Positions 45,386 through 54,470 of a stretch of DNA of 64,000 bases are shown here, piece by piece. Made by a program: the position numbers and the translations under genes. The notes beneath the pieces were generated by a model. The model made no database searches and was not told the DNA's origin. It saw only the letters and a program-made list of their open reading frames with translations. The DNA comes from a virus, in the IMG/VR virus record IMGVR_UViG_3300027763_000034, positions 52,156 through 116,155 of that record; one strand, 5' to 3'. The stretch's first letter is position 1. Each line of letters starts with the position of its first letter.

Positions 45386-45793
45386 TTACTTTTTAGACTT
45401 TGCTCTTGCTTTTGCAAGTGCTTCAAAATCTTTTACTTTGGTGTCACCAAGGTATCCCCAAGCATATCCATCGGATATCATTTGATCATTAATAGAGACA
45501 TCTTGTTCGTCTACGAATAGCCAACCAAGTATTCTTCCATATTTTTCTGAGGAATCCATCTTCTCTGTTTTAATTTTTACAGACTTGGCATCTTTTAATT
45601 TATACTTTAAATATTCTTTTGCTTCAAGCCCCAATTTCTTTTCTGATAAGTCTTTTGTTCTTGATTCAGGCGTGTCTATTCCAGCAAGTCTTACTCGTGA
45701 TGCAAAAAGAATATCAAAGCCTAGGTCAATAAGTACATCAATTGTGTCACCATCGACTACGGCCTCTACTTTTTTGACATAATACTCGTACAT
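45386..45793 (-). CDS. thermonuclease-like (SNase) nuclease
   Basis: 135 residues. VVDGDTIDVLIDLGF...RVRLAGIDTPES and KYGRILGWLF carry the catalytic Asp, Arg and Glu region of staphylococcal-nuclease-like enzymes, then DGYAWGYLG. No signal peptide, so it acts in the cell, for example on host DNA. Its start overlaps the stop of the CHAP endolysin by one base. Confidence 0.9.
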   Translation of the reverse strand: MYEYYVKKVEAVVDGDTIDVLIDLGFDILFASRVRLAGIDTPESRTKDLSEKKLGLEAKEYLKYKLKDAKSVKIKTEKMDSSEKYGRILGWLFVDEQDVSINDQMISDGYAWGYLGDTKVKDFEALAKARAKSKK

Positions 45794-46335
45794 TATTTAA
45801 CCTTATTAAGTAGCGGAGTATTTTCTTCCCCAGCATAGACTGGTCGGCCCCAACCTACAACTGCGTTGATTAGCTTCTTTTTATTATTTTTTACATAGCC
45901 ACGAGTTTTTTCAACACACATTCCGCCGTTGCGCTGATCTCCTTTTGCGGTTCCTGAAGTGTTTCCTTCAATAACTTGAATTGTTCCATCACCATTATTT
46001 TTAATACAAAGACCAACATGAGAAATTCTATTAACACCATCATCTGGAAAATCAAAATAAATCCAGTCTCCAGCTTGTGGGTCATCATTACGTGCATCTG
46101 ACCAACGTCCTTCTTTCTTGAACTGGTCTGATGCTGCAACTGTTGACGCTGACTTAGGGAACTTTGCAACCCCCGCTGTCATTGCACACCAAGAAACAAA
46201 TGACTGGCACCATGGTTGGAAGTTGGCCTTCATCCATGCCCCATACTTTGTTTCATTATCTTTTGGGCCTTCAATTGTCCCAACTTCTTTTTTTGCAACC
46301 TCAATGATTGCCTTTAAACTTCCTTTTTCTGCCAT
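45793..46335 (-). CDS. CHAP-domain endolysin
   Basis: 180 residues. Cys43 (QPWCQSFVSWC), His106 (ISHVGLC) and Asn125 (IEGNTSG) form the CHAP triad, an amidase or endopeptidase that cleaves peptidoglycan peptide bonds. No signal peptide, so it needs a holin for export. Likely the main lysis enzyme. Confidence 0.9.
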   Translation of the reverse strand: MAEKGSLKAIIEVAKKEVGTIEGPKDNETKYGAWMKANFQPWCQSFVSWCAMTAGVAKFPKSASTVAASDQFKKEGRWSDARNDDPQAGDWIYFDFPDDGVNRISHVGLCIKNNGDGTIQVIEGNTSGTAKGDQRNGGMCVEKTRGYVKNNKKKLINAVVGWGRPVYAGEENTPLLNKVK

Positions 46336-46390
46336 TTTATTCCCCTGTCTTATTATAATTAAGTTAACGCCATCCTAGTATACCAAAAAA

Positions 46391-47143
46391 TTATTTAACA
46401 TTGCCGTATATATACTCAAGTATTTTAGTATAGTATTCTGGCTTTAGGTGGTCATTTAAAAAATAGGTTATGGGAGTCTTGGGCTGCATTGTAGTCTCTA
46501 TCATGTCTGTCCCAAGTATCTCGGCTATACTTATTGGATTATCTAGGCCTCTTTCATTACACTGTTTGCGTAACTCTGAAACAAATTTAAGCTGGAACTC
46601 ATGTCTGTCCTCGAACTCTATGGCTGGGTCTGTGTGGTTATGTCTAAACCTACTGGTAACTATACATATGAACTGCGGCATGGGCTCAATAAATATAACC
46701 CTTGCCTTACTAAATTTACTTGTAGCGTTATCAATGTATGTCTTTACCACATTCTCAACATTTACATAGCCATTTAGTTTTGTTTGCGGGAGCCAATTCC
46801 TTACATCAATATATCCAAGCCACGGCATTATTATTCTGTCTTCTGAGTTCCACAAATCTAATTCTTCTTTCTGCGTACCACTGGCGAAGTTTTCAAAATC
46901 ATAATGTAACGCTGACCTTCCTGGGTGATTAGATATAAAAAATTTAATATGTTCGTCTTGATATTTAACAAGACCATCTTCCATCCAAACTTCATGACCA
47001 GTTTTGTCTAAATATTTGGTTCTGTATTGGTGATCAGACTCTTTTCTAAATGTTGATTTAATTTTTGATGACAATGTTTTACCCATGTTAAAAGCTAATT
47101 TGCCTGAGTGTGAGTCGCCAATTATTAATATATTTCTATTCAT
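46391..47143 (-). CDS. SGNH-hydrolase-like protein
   Basis: 250 residues. ILIIGDSHSGKLAFNMG is SGNH block I; IIMPWLGYVDIRNWLP and RVIFIEPMPQFIC correspond to blocks III and the end of V and are shared with the N-terminal half of 7991-9292. A TAGAAT ends 6 nt before the ATG. Esterase/lipase-type or non-catalytic carbohydrate-related role; Ser9 appears intact. Confidence 0.75.
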   Translation of the reverse strand: MNRNILIIGDSHSGKLAFNMGKTLSSKIKSTFRKESDHQYRTKYLDKTGHEVWMEDGLVKYQDEHIKFFISNHPGRSALHYDFENFASGTQKEELDLWNSEDRIIMPWLGYIDVRNWLPQTKLNGYVNVENVVKTYIDNATSKFSKARVIFIEPMPQFICIVTSRFRHNHTDPAIEFEDRHEFQLKFVSELRKQCNERGLDNPISIAEILGTDMIETTMQPKTPITYFLNDHLKPEYYTKILEYIYGNVK

Positions 47144-47162
47144 GTATATATTCTATCACAAG

Positions 47163-47235
47163 TGCCCCCAGATGGTTTCGAACCATCGACCCGCAGATTA
47201 AAAGTCTGCTGCTCTACCAGCTGAGCTATAGGAAC
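47163..47235 (-). tRNA. tRNA-Lys (anticodon TTT)
   Basis: Acceptor GTTCCTA/TGGGGGC (with G-U pairs), anticodon stem GCAGA/TCTGC around CTTTTAA, T arm GATGG-TTCGAAA-CCATC. No CCA encoded. Confidence 0.9.
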
Positions 47236-47270
47236 TTGTGGCAGTTTATTCTCTTGCCAAGGAGATTTTT

Positions 47271-47786
47271 TTATGCGCTAAGTATTTTTGCTAGGGCATT
47301 AACTGTTGCTGCAATTCTTCCGATATCACGCAACTGCTCGTATGTGTAGCCTTCATTTCTTAGAACGTCAAAATGACCAGCAACACAATAATCACATTTA
47401 CCAATAATTGATGCTGCTAGTGCGTAGGATTCAAACTTAGCTTTAGTCGTTCCTCCATGAGTGCCCATGATATTCATTCTTAATTGCCCATTGACTCTTT
47501 TAAATTCTTCATCATGTGATTTTCTTGAGTATGGATACCATATGTTATTTTGAGCCATTATAGCGCCTGCTCCAAGTGCTGCATCTCTTTCCAACTCATT
47601 AGTTGAGCTTCCAACTAAAAATGCCAATAGCTTTGAGTTTCCAGTAGCAAATGCTGATGCTATTGCGAGATGCAATGCATAGTCTGGATCAATTTCTGAT
47701 CTATTTACTACAGCATCTAAATTAAGTTTAATGTCTTTTGCGTATTCTGGAATAGATTCCTGAAGTTGAGATACCCAATTTGTCAT
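47271..47786 (-). CDS. ahpD: AhpD-like alkylhydroperoxidase
   Basis: 171 residues. CDYCVAGHFD gives Cys131/Cys134 and His138, the AhpD active site (carboxymuconolactone decarboxylase fold). It reduces AhpC or, on its own, peroxides. Overlaps the end of ahpC by 4 nt, as in mycobacteria. Confidence 0.88.
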   Translation of the reverse strand: MTNWVSQLQESIPEYAKDIKLNLDAVVNRSEIDPDYALHLAIASAFATGNSKLLAFLVGSSTNELERDAALGAGAIMAQNNIWYPYSRKSHDEEFKRVNGQLRMNIMGTHGGTTKAKFESYALAASIIGKCDYCVAGHFDVLRNEGYTYEQLRDIGRIAATVNALAKILSA

Positions 47787-48319
47787 AGAGTTTCTCCTCC
47801 CAATTGTCTATTGCATGCACATAACTCTCCTGTTTGAAGTGCATCTAGTACACGTAATGCTTCATCTGCATTTCTTCCGACATCAAGATTATTGCATGTT
47901 ACATGCTGAATAACATTGTCTGGGTCAATGATGAATGTTGCACGGTACGCAACACCACTTGGATGATGTACTCCAAGATCATTTGCAAGTTGATGTGCCG
48001 AGTCAGCAAACGACCATGAGTTTGTCTTCTTTAAATCTTCATGTGCATTTCTCCATGCAATTTTACAAAATTCATTATCTACAGAACCAGTCATAAGAAC
48101 GGCATCTCTGTCATTAAAATCATTGACTAATGCGTCATATGCAACAATTTCTGTTGGACAAACAAAGGTAAAATCCTTTGGATAAAACGCAATAATTTTC
48201 CATTTGCCTGGAAAAGAGTCTTGCGTTAGAACTTCAAATGAGCTTTCTTCATAAGATAAAGCTCCAGGTTTAACTCCAGTAACGGCAAAGTTACCAAGTT
48301 TATCTCCTACGGTTTTCAT
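47783..48319 (-). CDS. ahpC: AhpC-type peroxiredoxin
   Basis: 178 residues. FVCPTE gives peroxidatic Cys54; ELCACN near the end gives the resolving Cys167/Cys169. Reduces hydrogen peroxide and organic peroxides. Sits in an ahpC-ahpD pair, the actinobacterial arrangement. Confidence 0.93.
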   Translation of the reverse strand: MKTVGDKLGNFAVTGVKPGALSYEESSFEVLTQDSFPGKWKIIAFYPKDFTFVCPTEIVAYDALVNDFNDRDAVLMTGSVDNEFCKIAWRNAHEDLKKTNSWSFADSAHQLANDLGVHHPSGVAYRATFIIDPDNVIQHVTCNNLDVGRNADEALRVLDALQTGELCACNRQLGGETL

Positions 48320-48355
48320 TTTTCTCCTTATATATAAGCGATACTTTTTGTATCG

Positions 48356-48427
48356 TACCCCTGGCTGGGATCGAACCAGCGACCTACAGATTAGAAGTCT
48401 GTTGCTCTTCCGCTGAGCTACAAAGGT
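48356..48427 (-). tRNA. tRNA-Arg (anticodon TCT)
   Basis: Acceptor ACCTTTG/CAGGGGT, anticodon stem ACAGA/TCTGT around CTTCTAA, T arm GCTGG-TTCGATC-CCAGC. Reads AGA. Confidence 0.9.
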
Positions 48428-48428
48428 G

Positions 48429-48502
48429 TGCGGCAGGTAGGACTCGAACCTACGATTACCGAATTATGAGTTCGGGGCTTTAACCAACTAAGCTACTGAC
48501 GC
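48429..48502 (-). tRNA. tRNA with CAT anticodon (Met or Ile2)
   Basis: Acceptor GCGTCAG/CTGCCGC with one T-C mismatch, D arm GCTTAGTTGGTTAAAGC, anticodon stem CCGAA/TTCGG around CTCATAA, T arm GTAGG-TTCGAGT-CCTAC. Overlaps the last 23 bases of the carbamoyltransferase gene. The CAT anticodon may read AUG or, if modified, AUA. Confidence 0.85.
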
Positions 48503-49925
48503 CAGTTAGTATATTATATCCATAATGAGCCTGCCAGTCAATAGCGTCTTGCTCATCATTTAACAATGGCTGCCCTTTTATATTAAGGCTTGTATTCAAT
48601 AATATTGGTACGCCTGTTTGTAAATAAAATTTATTTATCGCTACCCATAGCCCACGATGCTGTTCTCTGTTTATTGTTTGAACTCTTGATGTGCCGTCAT
48701 GATGTACAACCGATGGTATTAAATCTGGTTTCAAACACTTGACAGTATACTGCATATATGGGCTAGCAAAATTCATATCAAACCATTTGCTGGCGTGTTC
48801 TTCTAAAACAACTGGTGCAAATGGCCTAAATAATTCTCTTTGCTTAATTAAATTTACTTTATTTTTAATGTTTGGATCTCTTGGGTCTGCCAATATACTT
48901 CTATTTCCTAAAGCTCTTGGTCCATACTCTGCCCTACCAGATGCAACTGCAACTATTCCATCTTTTAATATTGCGTCAACAATTTGTTGTGAAGGATATT
49001 GTCCTCCAAGATCATATCCAAGATATGGGTCTTTCCATTCTATATGCTTCCCATACATTGCTGCTGCTGCTCCCAAAGAACTACCAGCGTCTCCAGGATT
49101 TGGCATAATCCATATGTCTTTAAATATGTTCCATAGCAATGTATTGGCTTTGCTATTTAATGCACAACCACCCATAAATACTAAATTATTCTTGCCAGTA
49201 AGATGTTGCGCCATACGCATAAAATCATTAAGCCTTTGCTCGTATACCATTTGAGCTGCTGCTGCTATATCAAATTTATCTTGCTCCGAGACCCAGCCCC
49301 AGTCTGTAATGCCTTTGTGAAAATTATATTTTTGTTGATCATACTTTGGGAAATATGCATCAACTTTTCTGTAATATTTTGTCCAGTCCCCATACGCTGC
49401 CATTCCCATCATAATATATTCTTCTTGATTTGGCATTAGACCTATTAGTTGTGTAAATGCTGAGTAGAACAATCCAAAACTAACTGGGTAGTTTTGCTTA
49501 TATTTTAACTTTATGTTTTCTCCTTCACCAACCCATATTGTTGATGTGTTGTATTCTCCTATTGCATCAAGGACTACAATTACTGCGTCATCAAATGAGC
49601 TTGTATAGTAGCCAGCGCATGCATGTGAATAATGATGTTTAAATGATTTTCTTGGTATTCCATCAATATTAAACTTTGGCTTCCAGTCTCCAGAGCCACC
49701 CTTTATAAATAGCCTGGAGGCCTTTAGAAGGGGTTTCTCGTAGTATGCTATAGCATCAGGTACCCCGTAAGACAAAGCATCATTAACTAAACTATCATTG
49801 ATATACCAATCATTTTTTTGCTTGCTATATCTTTCTGCGTGGCCAGCAAATAATATTTCTCCATCTTTAATTAAAGATAAAGAGGCGTCATGGGATGTCT
49901 CATTAACCCCCAATATTATAGTCAT
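48480..49925 (-). CDS. carbamoyltransferase (NodU/TobZ-like)
   Basis: 481 residues. N-terminal half: ILGVNETSHDASLSLIKDGEILFAGHAER, then HHYSHACAG (His97, His98, His101), the carbamoyl-adenylate site. C-terminal half: GRAEYGPRALGNRSILADPRD and TSLNIKGQPLLNDEQDAI are the YrdC/TobZ-type blocks. Moves a carbamoyl group to a hydroxyl of a sugar, nucleotide or glycan. Stop codon lies inside the tRNA-Met D arm. ATGA-type overlap with the SGNH gene 49903, so co-translated. Some phages use this family to modify nucleotides or surface sugars. Confidence 0.9.
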   Translation of the reverse strand: MTIILGVNETSHDASLSLIKDGEILFAGHAERYSKQKNDWYINDSLVNDALSYGVPDAIAYYEKPLLKASRLFIKGGSGDWKPKFNIDGIPRKSFKHHYSHACAGYYTSSFDDAVIVVLDAIGEYNTSTIWVGEGENIKLKYKQNYPVSFGLFYSAFTQLIGLMPNQEEYIMMGMAAYGDWTKYYRKVDAYFPKYDQQKYNFHKGITDWGWVSEQDKFDIAAAAQMVYEQRLNDFMRMAQHLTGKNNLVFMGGCALNSKANTLLWNIFKDIWIMPNPGDAGSSLGAAAAMYGKHIEWKDPYLGYDLGGQYPSQQIVDAILKDGIVAVASGRAEYGPRALGNRSILADPRDPNIKNKVNLIKQRELFRPFAPVVLEEHASKWFDMNFASPYMQYTVKCLKPDLIPSVVHHDGTSRVQTINREQHRGLWVAINKFYLQTGVPILLNTSLNIKGQPLLNDEQDAIDWQAHYGYNILTGVSSLVG

Positions 49926-50880
49926 TAATTTCCTTTATAAAAAATTCTGCCCAGTGCATGTGTTTATGAACACCAGAATGGCCATTCAGTGTTGCCGTTC
50001 TAGATATCTTAACATCTGAGGCTATATCAAAGTTTAGTCCGTATTTATCACGATAATCTTGATGACATAAAAATTCTGTATCACATTCAGTTCCTTTTTT
50101 ATGAAATTTATGACACAGAATATCTTTACCTAGATCTTCAACTCTTTGATGCCACTCATTTTCATTAAAATGATGATAGTTTTTAAAATATCCATTACCC
50201 TTATTATTATCAAGCCATTTATTTTGTGGAATGAACCACGTTGTCCAAATTAGTTTTATATTGTTTGAGTTGCAATATGCTTCAAGCATTTTTATATATT
50301 GAATAGAAAGCATTTGTGCTGTTTCTAATGGCATTATTTCTTCTGCAAGTACTGGCAGCTTTAAATACTTTGGCCTTCCATCATATGTATCCCGCGGAGT
50401 TATGTGATATGTTATAATCTCTTCGTCCTGATCAACAGATGGAATTTTTCCATTATTTTTATAGTCTTTTTCTGGCCTCATTTGATGTGATCTAGATGCG
50501 ATTTCCATTCTTGTAAACTCTGGAAAAAGGCATAGAACTATCTTTGGGTTTCCAAAATGCTTTACGTATTCAAAAAAACAATTTATTTCAAATGGAACTC
50601 CCTTACCGCTTGAGCCTAAGTTATGTTTAGTCAAATTAAGCTCTTTTGAAACAAAGTCTGACCAGGTTGCACCTTTAGGAACCCCCTCGCCATAAGTAAA
50701 CGAGCATCCAAGAGCAACTATGTCTGCAGCAGATTCAATCTCTTCTCCTATAAAACCTTTTGAGTTTACTCCTTCCATTTTTCTGCCTTTTAGTCCACCA
50801 GCTAACCCTTCTTTTGCATATTTCCAAATATAAGGTTCATTATCTGAGTGGTAAAATGACGGATGTAATTCTTTTGTCAT
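49903..50880 (-). CDS. SGNH-hydrolase-like protein
   Basis: 325 residues. ADIVALGCSFTYGEGVPKGATWSDF is an SGNH block I with Cys-Ser in GCS, followed by NPKIVLCLFPEFTRME. Paralogue of 50877-51728, which it overlaps by 4 nt. It also overlaps the carbamoyltransferase start. Possibly an acetyl- or carbamoyl-linked carbohydrate enzyme. Confidence 0.75.
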   Translation of the reverse strand: MTKELHPSFYHSDNEPYIWKYAKEGLAGGLKGRKMEGVNSKGFIGEEIESAADIVALGCSFTYGEGVPKGATWSDFVSKELNLTKHNLGSSGKGVPFEINCFFEYVKHFGNPKIVLCLFPEFTRMEIASRSHQMRPEKDYKNNGKIPSVDQDEEIITYHITPRDTYDGRPKYLKLPVLAEEIMPLETAQMLSIQYIKMLEAYCNSNNIKLIWTTWFIPQNKWLDNNKGNGYFKNYHHFNENEWHQRVEDLGKDILCHKFHKKGTECDTEFLCHQDYRDKYGLNFDIASDVKISRTATLNGHSGVHKHMHWAEFFIKEINDYNIGG

Positions 50881-51728
50881 AACAATATCTCCTTTTTAAA
50901 ACTTTCATATATATGAATATTTCTATGTAGTCCAAAATGTGGTGTTGGTGCAGTGGATGCATCCTTGGAGTAATAAAAATTTTTAAGTTCAGAATGCTCT
51001 AGGTGGCAGTTTTCTTTGTAAACTTCTTTCATGCCATCCTCTTTTTTGAATTTCCAATCATTCATCCCCAAGCTAATATAGTTTTTAAATTGAGTTAAAT
51101 TTATATTTTTATCAAGCCATAAAGATTCTTTTTCCGACCATGTTCCCCATAATAATTTAATATTATTTGTATTGCAGTACATTTCAAGCATTTTAATATA
51201 TTGTATTGATATGTCAAAGGATAGTTCAGATGGAATAGAATCTTCTGCAATAAAAACACCTCTGCCAGTATTAAATTTATTTTTTTGATTCCATATTCCA
51301 TATCGTATTATCTTGTCATTATTAAGTTCGTGCCTTGGAAACTGGTTGTATCTTGGAGTCATGTGAGAAGTCTTTGAAGCAACTTCTATTCTTGTAAACT
51401 CTGGGAATAGGCACACCAATACTTTTGGATTGCCAAACTTATTTACATAGGAAAAAAATTTATTTATACTCCACATTATGGATTTACCACAACCAGCAAG
51501 ATTATGAACTGACATTCCAAGATCTTTTGCCAGAAGATCAGGCCATGCATCACCAGCCTCTACACCTAAACCAAATGTCATTGAGCACCCAAGAGAAACA
51601 ATGTCGGAGCATGAGTCAAATTCATTTGTCCTGTAGCCGTAATTGTTACACTCATTAGACCAGTCAGATATTTCTGATTCCAGTGGGTAGGATGACTCAT
51701 ACCAAAGGCTGTCTGAGCTTAATTGCAT
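50877..51728 (-). CDS. SGNH-hydrolase-like protein
   Basis: 283 residues. CSDIVSLGCSMTFGLGVEAGDAWPDL and NPKVLVCLFPEFTRIEVASK match 49903-50880 closely; MLEMYCNTNNIKLLWGTW parallels MLEAYCNSNNIKLIWTTW. Tandem duplicate. Confidence 0.75.
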   Translation of the reverse strand: MQLSSDSLWYESSYPLESEISDWSNECNNYGYRTNEFDSCSDIVSLGCSMTFGLGVEAGDAWPDLLAKDLGMSVHNLAGCGKSIMWSINKFFSYVNKFGNPKVLVCLFPEFTRIEVASKTSHMTPRYNQFPRHELNNDKIIRYGIWNQKNKFNTGRGVFIAEDSIPSELSFDISIQYIKMLEMYCNTNNIKLLWGTWSEKESLWLDKNINLTQFKNYISLGMNDWKFKKEDGMKEVYKENCHLEHSELKNFYYSKDASTAPTPHFGLHRNIHIYESFKKEILL

Positions 51729-51814
51729 TAGTATATAAACCTATCCCTATCTTTATTTTTTCTTTTCTTAAACGATCTAAAAAATTTTGATATATAGTAT
51801 TTAATGTATATCAT
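51728..51814 (-). CDS. 28-residue basic peptide
   Basis: MIYIKYYISKFFRSFKKRKN then KDRDRFIY: aromatic and basic. TAATG overlap with the SGNH gene. Tentative. Confidence 0.4.
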   Translation of the reverse strand: MIYIKYYISKFFRSFKKRKNKDRDRFIY

Positions 51815-51816
51815 TT

Positions 51817-52041
51817 TTAAATGCTTCCTTCTACTAGTTGTTGAACGTACTCTGAAAAATGTTTTCTAATGGACCCCATTGGTCTTGATCCATAAGAGTC
51901 CCATATTCTTTTATACTCTAATACATTTGCAAATGTTGTTGGGCACACCACTATGCCATTGTACTCTCTTAGTACAGTTGGAAGTGGAACATGCTTGCTG
52001 CAGCATTTGCAATCTTTTGCTCTATCCTGATATTCGCTCAT
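51817..52041 (-). CDS. 74-residue zinc-ribbon protein
   Basis: CKCCSKHVPLPTVLREYNGIVVCPTTFANVLEYKRIWDSYGSRPMG: Cys pair plus distant Cys. Overlaps the terminase stop by 4 nt, so co-translated with it. No family recognised. Confidence 0.6.
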   Translation of the reverse strand: MSEYQDRAKDCKCCSKHVPLPTVLREYNGIVVCPTTFANVLEYKRIWDSYGSRPMGSIRKHFSEYVQQLVEGSI

Positions 52042-53840
52042 ATTATCTGCATCCTGTCCATTGCTTCTCTTAAGTCTTCAGGCATTCTTGGTGCCCTAAT
52101 CATATTATAAGATGTCGTATCTGGGTCATCTTTGGTCCCAAAATCATTGTCGTAATTCATAGATTCGTATGTATGAATATTAATTTCTTGATTGCCGTCA
52201 AACCTAGTTCTGCTGATAGAATTGAATATAGCGCCACAAGTAGCGTCCGCCAAGTCTTTAGAGCCTTTTCTAGGGTGGTCAACCTTATCTCTCATAATTC
52301 TGAGCTGGCATAGCTCATCTATAAGTAGCGGTATGTGGGGGCCAATTAATCTTTCTTCAGCAACAACCATTGCCATGTCATCATAATGTTTTTTTGCAAC
52401 CGACAAAATCTCTGTGTTAATTCCATATTGCTTTAGCTGCTGCATCATATCGTGGGAGTTCCATCTATCAAATGTGCATATTGCAATATTAAATCCTCTT
52501 GTTTTAAGAGAAAGAATATAATCTTTAACTTCCGTGAAGTCTACGGATTTATCTGGTGTTGGGGTCCAATATCTAACTGCATCAACCTCTACAATTGGAG
52601 CGGGCTGGGAGTAGGTGTCTGTGACTTTTACATTAACCCACTTATTAATATGAGCCATTGTTACTGCACAATGGTCATGCTTTTGAGCTAAGTCTACGTG
52701 TATGTAGTATTTTTTATCTGGGTCTGGGAGGAACCATTCCTCTAGTCTTCCAAAATTATCTACAGCTATCTGACCAACATTGAAAGCTTTCTCTACCTTT
52801 TCTCTTGACTTAAAGAATGCGTCAACTGCGTCTGGTGGCATGCAAGCAAATCTGGATAGTGCATCTGTTGGGTTTGTATAAAATGCAGTTTTAAAATCAT
52901 CAATCTTTCTTACTGGGTTTATCTCCCATGTTGGCCTTTTTATTGCATAAACTTTTGGAATCTTATAAGATATTATATGATCTTCTTCCCATTGTATTTC
53001 AAACTCATTGCCCTCTGTTCCGTCTGGGAGCTCTTCATACATCTTAAATTTATGGTCTCTAATTACTGTTTCTTTTTCTCCAATGACAGCATCATATCTT
53101 TGCTGAATATAGTCGTTCTTAAATCTTGGAAAAGAAAGCAATATGACTTTACCAAAGTCTGGGAATCTTGAGTCTACGGATGCCCTATACATATCATAGA
53201 CTGCGCTACCAGTTTTTGCTTGATCGTGACCAGTTGTATTTTCAATTGCAAAACCAGAAATCTCATCTAGGATTACAACAATAACGTTATAACCTTCCCA
53301 CGCTTCTCTTTCTGAGTGACCTGAGTGTACTGTGATCGCTTTTTGAAACTGTATCTCAGAGGCTTTGGCATAGTATTTACCAATGAACCATGGAGACTTA
53401 TCTATGCGGCTTCTAAAGCCTTTAAAGAATACGTTGCTTGCCTGTTGTGAGTTAATTGCAATATTAATGATATCAATTGAATCGCCAGGTGGCTTTCCAT
53501 AATATGTTGCTGGGTCTTTTAGGCACAATAGCAAATATACTATATACGCAACTGCAATTGTTGAACAATAGTCTTTGCCAGACCCTTTTCCTAACTGTGC
53601 AACAACTTCATTTGCCGTTTGCTTAAACCTAATTGATCCTTCTTCTTCACCAAATAATTTTTTTAATGTTGATTCTTTATATATTTGCGAGCTTTTCTCT
53701 ATGAGGGTATACTGATAATCAGATAAAAGTGGAAGCCCCAGGTAATTTGGGTCATTGACAAATGTTCTTAGGTCTACTGGCTTTTCTTCGAACTCTTCAC
53801 CATCAAGAATATCAATTAGATCTGAAAAATCAAACGACAC
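52038..53840 (-). CDS. terL: terminase large subunit
   Basis: 600 residues. Packages DNA into the prohead. Walker A AQLGKGSGKD (Lys89), Walker B VIVVILDEISG (Asp192/Glu193), then an RNase-H-like nuclease: YYIHVDLAQKHD (Asp383), ICTFDRWNS (Asp458) and KDLADATCGAIF near residue 545. All motor and nuclease motifs intact. No intein or frameshift. It lies between the SGNH genes and a 2OG oxygenase. Confidence 0.93.
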   Translation of the reverse strand: MSFDFSDLIDILDGEEFEEKPVDLRTFVNDPNYLGLPLLSDYQYTLIEKSSQIYKESTLKKLFGEEEGSIRFKQTANEVVAQLGKGSGKDYCSTIAVAYIVYLLLCLKDPATYYGKPPGDSIDIINIAINSQQASNVFFKGFRSRIDKSPWFIGKYYAKASEIQFQKAITVHSGHSEREAWEGYNVIVVILDEISGFAIENTTGHDQAKTGSAVYDMYRASVDSRFPDFGKVILLSFPRFKNDYIQQRYDAVIGEKETVIRDHKFKMYEELPDGTEGNEFEIQWEEDHIISYKIPKVYAIKRPTWEINPVRKIDDFKTAFYTNPTDALSRFACMPPDAVDAFFKSREKVEKAFNVGQIAVDNFGRLEEWFLPDPDKKYYIHVDLAQKHDHCAVTMAHINKWVNVKVTDTYSQPAPIVEVDAVRYWTPTPDKSVDFTEVKDYILSLKTRGFNIAICTFDRWNSHDMMQQLKQYGINTEILSVAKKHYDDMAMVVAEERLIGPHIPLLIDELCQLRIMRDKVDHPRKGSKDLADATCGAIFNSISRTRFDGNQEINIHTYESMNYDNDFGTKDDPDTTSYNMIRAPRMPEDLREAMDRMQII

Positions 53841-53843
53841 TGA

Positions 53844-54470
53844 CTACCCCCTGAGATTTTCTAGCGGTGTCTTTCTAAAATTATGCCCCTTAGAAACTTT
53901 AACATGTTTAAAAAAATGTCCTACTGAAAAATATCTTACATCGCTTAATACTTCGTCTACCCCATGTTTGCATTTTTGTTCTGCACCGTGAATAACAAGG
54001 TCGCCCTTTTCTGGCTTGTACCGCAGGTCATTTTGTTCTGGGTAATAGACTTCCCCGCCTTCAAAATCATTAAAATAAATTATAGTTCCATGAGTAATTA
54101 AATCAGCCAAGTCAAAGTCATCACCTTCTTTATAGATTCCAGCCTCAAGCCGAACTTCTTTAAACTGATCTATGTCTGAATGTGGCCTTCTGCTAGCACC
54201 TTTTAAAAGCTTTGAAGCTCTGCCACCAGGAGTTGCATAACAACCATCTAACATTATTGATGCAATTCTTTTTTTAACTGCTCTTATTGATTCTGTCTGC
54301 TCATGGCTTATAAAATAATCTTTTGCAGTTGCAAGAAAGGGTGGCTGCCAGACATCTTCTGGCAATGAGAGTATATCTTTCATAATTGATTCGCACTCTT
54401 CATCTGACATGAAGTGTTTATAAACAAATATTTCATCGCCTATTTCTATAAAGCCATCTTTATTGAACAT
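53844..54470 (-). CDS. 2OG-Fe(II) oxygenase (P4H-like)
   Basis: 208 residues. His97-x-Asp99 (RPHSDID), NDFEGGEVYYP, KPEKGDLVIHG, KCKHG with His169 and Arg179. Intact site. Lies between the two terminase-side genes, overlapping the upstream gene by 11 nt, so it is expressed with packaging genes and may act on virion proteins. Confidence 0.85.
   Translation of the reverse strand: MFNKDGFIEIGDEIFVYKHFMSDEECESIMKDILSLPEDVWQPPFLATAKDYFISHEQTESIRAVKKRIASIMLDGCYATPGGRASKLLKGASRRPHSDIDQFKEVRLEAGIYKEGDDFDLADLITHGTIIYFNDFEGGEVYYPEQNDLRYKPEKGDLVIHGAEQKCKHGVDEVLSDVRYFSVGHFFKHVKVSKGHNFRKTPLENLRG

Noticed and set aside
48739-49254. 171-codon plus-strand frame
   Set aside because: Antisense to the carbamoyltransferase motifs; no ribosome site.
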